Origin: Actinomadura parmotrematis
GTDB lineage: Bacteria > Actinomycetota > Actinomycetes > Streptosporangiales > Streptosporangiaceae
NCBI RefSeq assembly: GCF_019458805.1
Contig: NZ_JAIBOA010000017.1
Coordinates: 62,001-126,000, forward strand
DNA: 64,000 nucleotides
Direction: 5' to 3'
Shown: positions 8,300 to 15,464 of the stretch, piece by piece
Numbering within the stretch: position 1 is the stretch's first letter
How the letters are laid out: each line of letters begins with the position of its first letter
Notes under the pieces: generated by a model
What the model was told of the DNA's origin: nothing
Databases searched by the model: none
What the model saw: only the letters and a program-made list of their open reading frames with translations
Program-made: the position numbers and the translations under genes

Positions 8300-8479
8300 G
8301 ACGCCTCGCTGGTGTTCATCAAGACCCTGCTGGTGCAGTCCGCCCGGAAGGATCCCGCCTGGCGGCAGCGGCTCACCGATGCCGACCGGCGCGGCCTGTC
8401 GCCGCTGTTCCGGTCCGACGCCAGCCTCCACGGCACCATCGACATGGGCCGCCGCCTCGCCCTCGGGCGGGTGGCCTGA
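8300..8479 (+). pseudogene. Relic of Tn3-family transposase, C-terminal end
   Basis: After an in-frame stop the sequence reads SLVFIKTLLVQ, then RLTDADRRGLSPLF and LHGTIDMGRRLAL before a stop. This matches the closing segment of Tn3-type TnpA proteins (pattern YVNTLMLQ, LTxxDRRALTPLFW, YGxFxLDMxxRL). Only about 58 of roughly 1000 residues remain, and the usual Trp after LTPLF is lost. No terminal inverted repeats are seen. It marks a past insertion followed by deletion. Confidence 0.65.
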
Positions 8480-8511
8480 CCAGGAGCGGAACACCGGGAC
8501 GGCCGGTGGCC

Positions 8512-9684
8512 TCACGCATTGAGGCGGCGTTCCAAGGGTGTGCGGATGCTGGGTCTGCTTCGGGTGGGGCCGAGGAAGGCGGTGAGCCGCTGCACGGCGT
8601 CGTCGATGGCGTGCTGGGCGTCGCGGCCGGGGTCGGGGGCGAGGAGGCGGGTGGTGATGCGGCCGTCGGGGCGCTGGGCCCAGCCGCCGATGATGCGGCC
8701 GTTCCACCACAGGGTGGGGCCGATGTTGCCGTTGCGGTCGAACAGGTCGCCGGTGTGAGCGTGGTCGAGGTACCAGTCGCGGTGCCGCCAGCCCATGGCG
8801 GTGGGGTCGAGAGAGGGCAGCAGAGCGGCCCACGGCTCGAATTCGGGGGCCGGGTCGAGATGCTGTGGGAGGGCGTGGCCGGGCCCGTGGTCGAGGTCGA
8901 CGTCCATGGCGCCGGTGGCGGCGATGGCGGTGCGGGTGTCGGTGAGGTTCCAGCCGGTCCACCACTGCACGTCGCGGGTGGTGGCGGGCCCGAAAGCGGC
9001 CAGGTAGCGGCCGGCGAGGGCGGCTCTGGCGTCCGCTTCGGGGAGTTCGGGACGGGGTTCGGCGAGAGTCCACCGGAACCGGCTGGACGTCCACGACCCC
9101 AGCGGCCGTCCGCGGCGGATACGGCCTTCGGCGGCCAGGAGGGTCAGGACCCGGTTGGTGATCCGTGCCCGGGTCTCGTAGCTCTTGCCGGGCGATCGGA
9201 CGAGCCGGGTGCGCAGGGCGGGGACGAGACCGGCCAGCTGCGCGGCGGTCGCCTCGCCGAGGTCGGCCAGGACGGCGAGCACCTGCTGTTCGACGGCGGC
9301 CAGCCAGTCCTGGCCGTGGCCGAGCTGGGCGGAAAGGTCGCGGAGCAGCATGCGGCGCTCGCGGGCGGCGACGGGCCGTCCGATCGAGGCGTCCACGATC
9401 GGCGCCAGCCCTGCGGGGACCACGAACAGGGTGCGCCGCATGCACAGCATCCGCACCAGCGTGCGCTCGTCGTACAGGGCCCGCTCCAGATCCGCCGCCG
9501 ACGGGTTCCGCTGACGGGCGGCAGCCGACAGGTAGACGGTCGCGGGGTCGGTGGCGTGCAGCCCGAGAACCCGCTCGGCGACCTGCTCGGGGCCGTCGAC
9601 ACGGGCCGAGGCCGCCAGGAGATGGGCGCGGCCGAGACGGGCCCGCCGCTGCACGTCGGTGATCTTCGGTCGTGCCGGACTCAA
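8512..9684 (-). CDS. Winged-helix DNA-binding protein, YcaQ/AlkZ (HTH_42) family
   Basis: A 390-residue protein of the HTH_42 family, whose studied members are DNA glycosylases that unhook interstrand crosslinks. Family features include QVAERVLGLHATDPATVYLSA, RTLVRMLCMRRTLFVVP, and the late WYLDHAHTGDLFDRNGNIGPTLWWNGRIIGGW. The position where active glycosylases carry a Gln-X-Gln type motif reads HATD here, so base excision may be lost or altered. It follows the Tn3 relic in the accessory patch. The family is confident; the enzymatic activity is not. Confidence 0.78.
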   Translation of the reverse strand: MSPARPKITDVQRRARLGRAHLLAASARVDGPEQVAERVLGLHATDPATVYLSAAARQRNPSAADLERALYDERTLVRMLCMRRTLFVVPAGLAPIVDASIGRPVAARERRMLLRDLSAQLGHGQDWLAAVEQQVLAVLADLGEATAAQLAGLVPALRTRLVRSPGKSYETRARITNRVLTLLAAEGRIRRGRPLGSWTSSRFRWTLAEPRPELPEADARAALAGRYLAAFGPATTRDVQWWTGWNLTDTRTAIAATGAMDVDLDHGPGHALPQHLDPAPEFEPWAALLPSLDPTAMGWRHRDWYLDHAHTGDLFDRNGNIGPTLWWNGRIIGGWAQRPDGRITTRLLAPDPGRDAQHAIDDAVQRLTAFLGPTRSRPSIRTPLERRLNA

Positions 9685-9772
9685 GGATCCCCGCCTCCCG
9701 AACGGTGGGCCGCCCCGCGGATGCTCGATCCGCGGGGCCGTGCCGGTGCCGGTGACAGGTGCCGCGCGGCCC

Positions 9773-10894
9773 TCATCCAGCCCGGCCGAGGCCGGTGAGG
9801 AAGGCGCGGATGTCGTCGGCGATCAGGTCGGGGACCTCCCATTCGGGGAAGTGGCCGCCCCGGGCGAGCTCGGTCCAGCGCGCGATCGGGCCTTGGCGTT
9901 CGGCCCACTCCCGCGGGGTGTGGAACAGGTCGGCGGGCGGCATCGCCATCGCGATCGGGGCCCGCATCGCCCCCCACTCACCGGGGGTGTGGGCGTTCTC
10001 GTAGTACAGCCGCATCGACGACCCGATCGTCTGGGTCACCCAGTACAAGGTGATGGTGGTGAGGAGCTCGTCCTTGGTGAACGCCTTCTCCACCTGTCCG
10101 CCGCAGTCGCTCCACGCCTGGTACTTCTCGGTGATCCAGGCCGCCAGCCCGGCCGGCGAGTCGTTCAACCCGACCGCCAGTGACTGGGGCTTGGTCGACT
10201 GGAGCTTGGCGTAGGCGTACTCGTTGTCCTGGAACGCCTTGGCGTCCTCCACCATCTTCTGCTCGGCCGCCGACAGATCCTCCGGCAGGTGGTCGAACGG
10301 GATGGAGGGGTTGGAGCCGCCCATGTGCAGGCCGATCACACCGTCGGGGTCCTTCATCGCCATCGCCATCGCCACTCCCAGACCGAGGTCGCTCGCGCGG
10401 ACGGCGTAGGCGTCGTAGCCGAGGACGTCGTGCAGGAGCGTCACCAGCAGGCCGCCGATCTTCGACACGTTCATGCCCGGCTCGGTCGGCCGGTCGGAGA
10501 AGCCGAACCCGGGCAGCGACGGCACCACCACGTGGAAATCGGTGAGCAGCGGCAGGATCTTCAGCATCTGCACGAACGAGCCCGGCCAGCCGTGCAGCAG
10601 CACCAGCACGGTCGCGTCCGGACGGTCCGACCGCTGATGGATGAAGTGAATCCCGAGACCGTCGACATCGGCGCGGTAGTGATCGAGCTCGTTCAGCTCG
10701 CGTTCGCGGGCCCGCCAGTCGAACCGCTCCCCCCAGTAGGAGCACAACTCCTTCACGTACGCGGTGTCGGCCCCGTAACCCCAGCCGTCCGCCACAGCGT
10801 CGGTCCACCGCGTTCGCGCCAGGCGGGCCCGAAGATCCGCCAGCACTTCATCGCTCACCTCGACGGTGAACGGCACCCCGCCCTGCCCGGTCAT
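9773..10894 (-). CDS. Epoxide hydrolase (microsomal EPHX1-like)
   Basis: A 373-residue protein with the N-terminal epoxide-hydrolase lid region (residues about 7-110, PFTVEVSDEVLADLRARLARTRW) followed by the alpha/beta-hydrolase core. HGWPGS at 101-106 supplies the oxyanion region, the likely nucleophile is Asp169 in RASDLG, and the catalytic His lies in ARGGHFPEWEVPD near the end. It opens epoxides to diols, in the cytoplasm. RASDLG differs from the usual GGDWG elbow. It is a single gene with no obvious partner. Confidence 0.85.
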   Translation of the reverse strand: MTGQGGVPFTVEVSDEVLADLRARLARTRWTDAVADGWGYGADTAYVKELCSYWGERFDWRARERELNELDHYRADVDGLGIHFIHQRSDRPDATVLVLLHGWPGSFVQMLKILPLLTDFHVVVPSLPGFGFSDRPTEPGMNVSKIGGLLVTLLHDVLGYDAYAVRASDLGLGVAMAMAMKDPDGVIGLHMGGSNPSIPFDHLPEDLSAAEQKMVEDAKAFQDNEYAYAKLQSTKPQSLAVGLNDSPAGLAAWITEKYQAWSDCGGQVEKAFTKDELLTTITLYWVTQTIGSSMRLYYENAHTPGEWGAMRAPIAMAMPPADLFHTPREWAERQGPIARWTELARGGHFPEWEVPDLIADDIRAFLTGLGRAG

Positions 10895-10985
10895 GAGTCC
10901 CCCGATCGATCTCTGCGCCGCGCATGCCTTCGCCGGCCCCCGCGCCCGGCACGCAGCGACCCCGGCGAGGACACGGTCCCGACGA

Positions 10986-11019
10986 ACCGCAGGTCAGTCC
11001 ACACCGCAGGTCAGTCCAC
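10986..11019. repeat. Two perfect tandem copies of a 17-bp unit
   Basis: The unit ACCGCAGGTCAGTCCAC occurs at 10986-11002 and again at 11003-11019 with no mismatch. It lies in the 292-nt non-coding stretch between the epoxide hydrolase start and the CCSFF protein. That stretch also has a 7-bp hairpin at 11097-11113 but no convincing gene. Confidence 0.85.
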
Positions 11020-11186
11020 AGAGAGCATCCCCACGTGATCGACCGGGAAGCCCGCCTTGACCCGGTCCGGCAAGGACCGTTACCCGCCGATGTACGCCTG
11101 GCGAGCCGCCAGGCCCCTAGGGCTCCGGTTCACCCAGCCGTCACACGAGAACGCCAAGGGGTGCCGGAATCGGATGGCGGGTTCAG

Positions 11187-11504
11187 GTGAGGGTGCCGCT
11201 GGTCGGGGAACTGCGGGCAGAGCGACACCGTGTGGTGCTCGTCGGTATCCGCACATCGTGCAGGTCGGATGCGGCGATCGGCGTGGAGCGTGTCGCGGAC
11301 GACCGCCTCCGGGTGTGCCTGCGTCGCGCGGACGGCGTCGCGGCCCGGACGGCGGGGCTCGCGGCGGCCGAAGCGGCGTGCTGCTCGTTCTTCGAGTTCA
11401 CGTTGCGGATCGGCGGGGCGCTGGTACTGGAGGTGACGGTGCCGCGCCGGCACGCGGACGTCCTGGCGGCGCTCGCCGCCCGCGCCGAGGCGGCCGCCCG
11501 GTGA
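11187..11504 (+). CDS. Hypothetical protein with CCSFF motif, MerR-linked
   Basis: A 105-residue protein. The C-terminal two thirds (from about VERVADDRLRV) resembles small actinobacterial proteins encoded next to MerR regulators: AAEAACCSFFEFTL, then LVLEVTVPRRHADVLAALAA. The paired Cys could bind metal or a thiol-reactive effector, but function is unknown. The first about 35 residues do not look like the usual family N terminus, so the gene may have lost its true 5' end. The stop overlaps the MerR start (GTGA). Confidence 0.55.
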   Translation: MRVPLVGELRAERHRVVLVGIRTSCRSDAAIGVERVADDRLRVCLRRADGVAARTAGLAAAEAACCSFFEFTLRIGGALVLEVTVPRRHADVLAALAARAEAAAR

Positions 11505-11869
11505 GCGGGCCGGTGCGCAGCGGGCAGGTCGCCGCGGCGGCCGGGGTGAACCCGCAGGCGCTGCGCTACTACGAGCGGCGCGGGCTGCTGCCCGAACCCG
11601 ACCGCGGCCCCGGCGGGCACCGCCTGCACCCGCCCGGGACGGTCGCGGTGCTGCGGGCGGTCAAGACCGCGCAGCGCCTCGGGTTCACCCTGGACGAGAT
11701 CGCCGGGCTGCTCGCCGCCGGCCACCGCGACGCCGGGCTGGCCCGGATGAAGCTGGCCGAGGTCGAGCGGCGCATCGACGGGCCGTTCGCGGCGAGGTGG
11801 TCGGTGACCCGGTCGAGGAGCTCGCGGCGCCGCGCCTCGCCGCGCGGCGATCCCGCCGAACGCCGGTAG
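11501..11869 (+). CDS. MerR-family regulator with altered C terminus
   Basis: A 122-residue protein with a MerR helix-turn-helix: VAAAAGVNPQALRYYERRGLLPEPDR, then LRAVKTAQRLGFTLDEIAGLL and the start of the dimerisation helix (KLAEVERRID). After residue 93 the sequence turns into Arg/Ser-rich text with no family resemblance. The DNA there encodes an inverted TetR fragment on the other strand. The effector-binding end normally found in this family, often Cys-containing, is therefore missing. It may still bind DNA but is probably impaired. Confidence 0.65.
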   Translation: MSGPVRSGQVAAAAGVNPQALRYYERRGLLPEPDRGPGGHRLHPPGTVAVLRAVKTAQRLGFTLDEIAGLLAAGHRDAGLARMKLAEVERRIDGPFAARWSVTRSRSSRRRASPRGDPAERR

Positions 11870-11871
11870 GC
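11782..11871 (-). pseudogene. TetR-family regulator fragment (N-terminal end)
   Basis: The minus strand from 11871 reads AYRRSAGSPRGEARRRELLDRVTDHLAANG, which closely resembles the opening helix of a TetR-type regulator. Resemblance stops at 11782, exactly where the MerR gene on the plus strand stops looking like MerR. No in-frame ATG, GTG or TTG is seen upstream, so it is not an expressed gene as it stands. Recognised by pattern, not by search. Confidence 0.5.
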
Positions 11872-11908
11872 GGGGCCGGGACGGGCGCGGGACCGTCCGC
11901 CGGGGCCG

Positions 11909-12406
11909 TCACGACGGCGGCCCGGCCGGGAGGACGTCGCGGGCCTCGCCGTCGGGGTCGAGGGAGGACAGCACGCTCTCCAGGCAGCCGCGCAGCTGGC
12001 GGACCTGCTCGCGGGTCAGCGGGTCGAACAGGTGCTCGCGGACCGCCTCGACGTGCCCCGGGGCGGCCTCGGCGAGGACGGCGAAGCCGGCGTCGGTGAG
12101 GACGGCGAGGGTGGTGCGGCGGTCGCCGGGGTGCTTGGCGCGCCGGACCCAGCCGGCCTCCTCCAGGCGGGCGACGGCGTGGGACAGGCGGCTCGCCGAC
12201 GAGCGCACGACGCGGGCGAGGTCGCTCATCGTCAGGGTCCGGTCCGGGGCCTCCGACAGCATCGCCAGGATCATGTAGTACGCGTGCGGCAGGCCCGCCT
12301 CCTGCTGCAACCGGCGTTCCAGGGCCTCGGTCAGCAGCCGCGAGGTCCACAGGAACGCCCGCCAGGTCTGCTGCTCCTCGGCGTCCAGCCAGCGGGTCTC
12401 GTCCAC
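11909..12406 (-). CDS. MarR-family transcriptional regulator
   Basis: A 165-residue winged-helix protein with the MarR pattern: YYMILAMLSEAPDRTLTMSDLARVV, recognition helix SSASRLSHAVARLEEAGWV, wing RRAKHPGDRRTTLAVLTDAG. It is divergent from a DODA-type dioxygenase, and the 101-nt gap holds three TTGA/TCAA palindromes suited to MarR binding. It probably represses itself and the dioxygenase and is released by an aromatic ligand. The regulated target and ligand are inferences from arrangement. Confidence 0.88.
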   Translation of the reverse strand: MDETRWLDAEEQQTWRAFLWTSRLLTEALERRLQQEAGLPHAYYMILAMLSEAPDRTLTMSDLARVVRSSASRLSHAVARLEEAGWVRRAKHPGDRRTTLAVLTDAGFAVLAEAAPGHVEAVREHLFDPLTREQVRQLRGCLESVLSSLDPDGEARDVLPAGPPS

Positions 12407-12428
12407 GCCCGCAGCGTACCCGCGGCCC

Positions 12429-12490
12429 TTGAGCGTTCAAAACTTGAGCTTTCAAGTTCCGCCGCCTACAGTGACGATTGAACGTTCAAT
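12429..12490. promoter_or_regulatory. Cluster of three palindromic operators between marR and dioxygenase
   Basis: Three related inverted repeats lie in 62 nt: TTGAGCGTTCAA (12429-12440), CTTGAGCTTTCAAG (12443-12456) and the perfect ATTGAACGTTCAAT (12477-12490). The last ends 17 nt before the dioxygenase ATG, where a bound repressor would block transcription or initiation. The shared TTGA/TCAA half-sites fit the divergent MarR gene. Confidence 0.75.
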
Positions 12491-12507
12491 CGAAGGGGAG
12501 GCGGGCC

Positions 12508-13263
12508 ATGTCCGCGATGCCGGTGCTCTACCTCAGCCACGGTGCGCCGCCGCTGGCCGACGACGAGGTCTGGACGGGCGAGCTCGCCGCCTGGTCGGCC
12601 GGGCTGCCGCGCCCGGCCTCGATCCTCATGGTCTCCGCGCACTGGGAGGAGGCGCCCGCCAGCATCGGCGCGACCGCCCCGGCGCCGCTGGTCTACGACT
12701 TCTGGGGCTTCCCGCAGCACTACTACCAGGTCCGCTACGACGCGCCCGGCGCACCGGAGCTGGCCGCGCAGATGCGCGGGCTCGTGCCCGGCCTGCACCA
12801 GGACGAGACGCGCGGCCTCGACCACGGCGCCTACGTCCCGCTCGTCGAGATGTACCCCGGCGCCGACGTCCCGGTGCTGCAGATGTCGCTGCCCACCCTG
12901 GACCCCGCGCGGTTGTTCGACCTCGGCCGCAGCCTCGCGCCGCTGCGCGACCAGGGCGTCCTCATCGTCGGCAGCGGCTTCACCACCCACAACCTGCGCG
13001 GCATGGCCGCCGGCCCCGACGCGCCGCCGCCCGCCTGGTCGGCCGAGTTCGACGACTGGGCCGACCGCGCGGTCCTTGGCCACGACGTGGACGCGCTGCT
13101 GGACTTCCGCGACAAGGCGCCCGCCGCGCGCCTCGCCCACCCGCGCACCGAGCACTTCGCGCCGCTGTTCGTCGCGCTCGGCGCGGCGGGCGAGGCCGAC
13201 CGCCGGTCGGTCATCGACGGCTTCTGGTTCGGCCTGGCCAAGCGGTCCTTCCAGTTCGGCTGA
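12508..13263 (+). CDS. DODA-type extradiol aromatic ring-opening dioxygenase (LigB family)
   Basis: A 251-residue member of the class III extradiol dioxygenases, like E. coli YgiD and plant DOPA dioxygenase. Metal-site residues are seen in LSHGAPP (His11), SAHWE (His45), DHGAYVPL (His106) and GSGFTTHNL. The start ATG at 12508 has GGAGG 6 nt upstream. It cleaves catechol-type rings; DOPA-like compounds are plausible but the natural substrate is unknown. The divergent MarR regulator and the operator cluster suggest induction by an aromatic compound. Confidence 0.87.
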   Translation: MSAMPVLYLSHGAPPLADDEVWTGELAAWSAGLPRPASILMVSAHWEEAPASIGATAPAPLVYDFWGFPQHYYQVRYDAPGAPELAAQMRGLVPGLHQDETRGLDHGAYVPLVEMYPGADVPVLQMSLPTLDPARLFDLGRSLAPLRDQGVLIVGSGFTTHNLRGMAAGPDAPPPAWSAEFDDWADRAVLGHDVDALLDFRDKAPAARLAHPRTEHFAPLFVALGAAGEADRRSVIDGFWFGLAKRSFQFG

Positions 13264-13281
13264 CCGGCACCGGCGCCGGCG

Positions 13282-14202
13282 TCAGGGCCGCAGCCGCCGC
13301 CGCAGCTCGGCCGACAGGTCGGCGGCCGCGTCGAGGAGCATCTCGGTGAACGCCCGGCCGCGCGGATCCTCGGGGGCGTCCGCGCGGCGGGCGGCGGCGA
13401 GCGGCCGCACCGCGAGCGGGTCGTCGATGCGGACCACCGCGACCGTCGGCGGCAGCGCCGGCACCGCGAGGCCCGGGACGACGGTGACGCCGAGCCCGGC
13501 CGCGGCGAGGCCGAGCTTGGCGACCCAGTCCCGGGCGGTGAACGCCACGCGCGGCTCCCACTCCCCGCCCGTCCAGGCGCCGAGCAGCGTCGTGCCCGGG
13601 TCGGTGCTGCCGGTGATCCACCGCTCGGCGCGCAGCTCGGCGGGGCGCACGGCGCCCGCGCCCGCCAGCGGGTGGTCCAGGGCGACGGCGACGAGCAGCG
13701 GGTCGTCCAGCAGCGGCGCGAGGGAGACGCCGGCGGGCGGGCGCGCCGGCGGCGGCACCACCGCGAGGTCCAGGCGGCCGCCGGCGAGGGCGGCCAGCAG
13801 CCGGATGGTCGGCCCCTCCCGCAGCGGCACCTCGGTGCCCGGCTCCCGCTCGGCGAGCGTCGCGATCGCGCGCGGGACGAGCGCCGCCATCGCCGTCGCG
13901 ACCGCGCCGACGCGCAGCCGCCCCGGCGGCCGGCCGTCGAGGTCGGCGAGGCCCTGCCGGGCCGTCCGCAGCTCGCCGAGGACGGCCTCGGCGTGCCGGA
14001 CGACCAGCCGCCCGGCCTCGGTGGCCCGCACGCCCCGCGCCTGCCGCTCGAACAGGGGACGCCCCGCCGCCTGCTCCATCAGCGCGATCTGCCGCGACAC
14101 CGCCGACTGGGTGTAGCCGAGATGCTCGGCCGCCAGCGAGAACGACCCGAGCCGCGCCGCCTCCCGCACGACCCGCAGGCCGAGCACGGTGAACTCACTC
14201 AT
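13282..14202 (-). CDS. LysR-family transcriptional regulator
   Basis: A 306-residue protein with the N-terminal LysR helix-turn-helix (REAARLGSFSLAAEHLGYTQSAVSRQIALMEQAAGRPLFER) and a periplasmic-binding-like effector domain from about residue 90. ATG at 14202 places the first helix normally; an in-frame GTG six codons earlier is also possible and neither has a clear ribosome site. It is divergent from the MFS transporter gene, which it may control. Its effector is unknown. Confidence 0.87.
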   Translation of the reverse strand: MSEFTVLGLRVVREAARLGSFSLAAEHLGYTQSAVSRQIALMEQAAGRPLFERQARGVRATEAGRLVVRHAEAVLGELRTARQGLADLDGRPPGRLRVGAVATAMAALVPRAIATLAEREPGTEVPLREGPTIRLLAALAGGRLDLAVVPPPARPPAGVSLAPLLDDPLLVAVALDHPLAGAGAVRPAELRAERWITGSTDPGTTLLGAWTGGEWEPRVAFTARDWVAKLGLAAAGLGVTVVPGLAVPALPPTVAVVRIDDPLAVRPLAAARRADAPEDPRGRAFTEMLLDAAADLSAELRRRLRP

Positions 14203-14249
14203 GGGCAACAGGGATAGCACCTCGGGGAGGGTGCGCTAGGGTCGGCGCC

Positions 14250-14318
14250 ATGTTCCTTCCCCGTGCGTAGACACCGGAGCGACTCCGGCGTCCCCCCACG
14301 GCCTTCCCCCGAAGGAAC
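14250..14318 (+). promoter_or_regulatory. Putative leader-peptide attenuator of the MFS gene
   Basis: A six-codon open frame, MFLPRA followed by TAG, spans 14250-14270. It is followed by a CCGGAG/CTCCGG hairpin (14274-14288). GTTCCTTC (14252-14259), inside the leader, is perfectly complementary to GAAGGAAC (14311-14318), which contains the Shine-Dalgarno of the MFS gene 6 nt before its ATG. Base pairing would hide the ribosome site, and translation of the leader would expose it, as in translational attenuators of antibiotic-resistance genes. This is inferred from sequence only. Confidence 0.45.
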
Positions 14319-14324
14319 CTCCCC

Positions 14325-15464
14325 ATGTCCTATGCCGTCGTGCTGCGCGCGCCCGGCGCGCCCCGGCTCCTCTGCGCCGCCCTGATCGGGCGGCTGTCCT
14401 ACGGCGTCGTCCCGCTCTCCCTCACCCTGGCGATCACCCGCAACGGCGGTTACGCGCTCGCGGGCGCCGCGCTGGCGGCGTTCGGGGCCGCGAGCTGCGC
14501 CCTCGCGCCCGCCCGCGGCCGGCTCATCGAGACGTTCGGCGCGCGGCGGGCGCTCGCGCCCATGGCCGCGCTCTACGCGGTCCTGCTGCTCGCGCTCGCC
14601 GCCCTCACCTGGCGGCCCGGCGCGCCGGTCGTCGTCGCGGCCGTGGCGGCGGGGGCCTGCACGCCGCCGCTCGGCCCCGTCACCCGGACGCTGTGGGGCC
14701 GGATGTTCGACGACCCCGTCCTGGTGCAGCGCGCCTACAGCCTCGACGGCGTCGCCGAGGAGCTGCTGCTCGTCACCGGGCCGCTGATCGCGGGCCTCCT
14801 CGCCGCCGTCACCGAGCCCGCCGCCGGCGTGGCGCTGAGCGCGGCGCTCGTCCTCGCCGGCACGCTCGGCATGGTCGCCGGGATGGACGCCCGGCCCGCC
14901 CCTGCGGCCGCGAGCGAGGACGCCGGTCCGATCGCGACGCCCGTCGCGCTCACGGCCGCGACGGGGCTCTGCCTCGGCGCGCTCGGCCTGCTGTTCGTGG
15001 CGTTCGCGGCCGCGCACGGGCGCCCCGCCGCGGCCGCCTGGATCGAGGCGGCGCTCGCCGCCGGCAGCGGCCTCGGCGGCCTCGCCTACGGCGCGGTCCG
15101 CTGGCGGTCCGGCCTCCGCTCGCGGCTGGCCGTCCTGACCGGCGCGCTCGGGCTGCTCGCGGCGGCCGCCGGGGCGTCGCCCGGCCTGCCCGTCCTCGCC
15201 GCCGTCGCCGCCGCGACCGGCGTCGTCATCGCGCCCGCGCTCACCACCGCGTACCTGATGGCGCCCGGCGTGCGCGCCGCGACGTGGGTGAACACCGCGT
15301 TCAACGCCGGGTCGGCGCTCGGCGCGGCGGGCGCCGGGGCGCTCATCGGGCGAGCGCCCCTGCCGGCGTGCTTCGCGCTGGCGGCGCTTCCGGCGCTCGC
15401 GGCGGGCGCCGCCGCAGCGTCCTGGCGGCGAGCAGCCCGACCGGCACCGGCGCCCAGAAGGTGA
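14325..15464 (+). CDS. MFS transporter
   Basis: A 379-residue membrane protein with about eleven or twelve hydrophobic segments and the loop-type motifs of a small major-facilitator exporter: GRLSYGVVPLSLTLAITR, PARGRLIETFGARRALAP and GPVTRTLWGRMF. The ATG at 14325 is preceded by GAAGGAAC. A LysR gene lies divergently upstream and a possible leader peptide precedes it, so expression may be inducible. The 3' 122 nt overlap the converging flippase-like gene. Substrate unknown; drug or metabolite efflux is plausible. Confidence 0.85.
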   Translation: MSYAVVLRAPGAPRLLCAALIGRLSYGVVPLSLTLAITRNGGYALAGAALAAFGAASCALAPARGRLIETFGARRALAPMAALYAVLLLALAALTWRPGAPVVVAAVAAGACTPPLGPVTRTLWGRMFDDPVLVQRAYSLDGVAEELLLVTGPLIAGLLAAVTEPAAGVALSAALVLAGTLGMVAGMDARPAPAAASEDAGPIATPVALTAATGLCLGALGLLFVAFAAAHGRPAAAAWIEAALAAGSGLGGLAYGAVRWRSGLRSRLAVLTGALGLLAAAAGASPGLPVLAAVAAATGVVIAPALTTAYLMAPGVRAATWVNTAFNAGSALGAAGAGALIGRAPLPACFALAALPALAAGAAAASWRRAARPAPAPRR

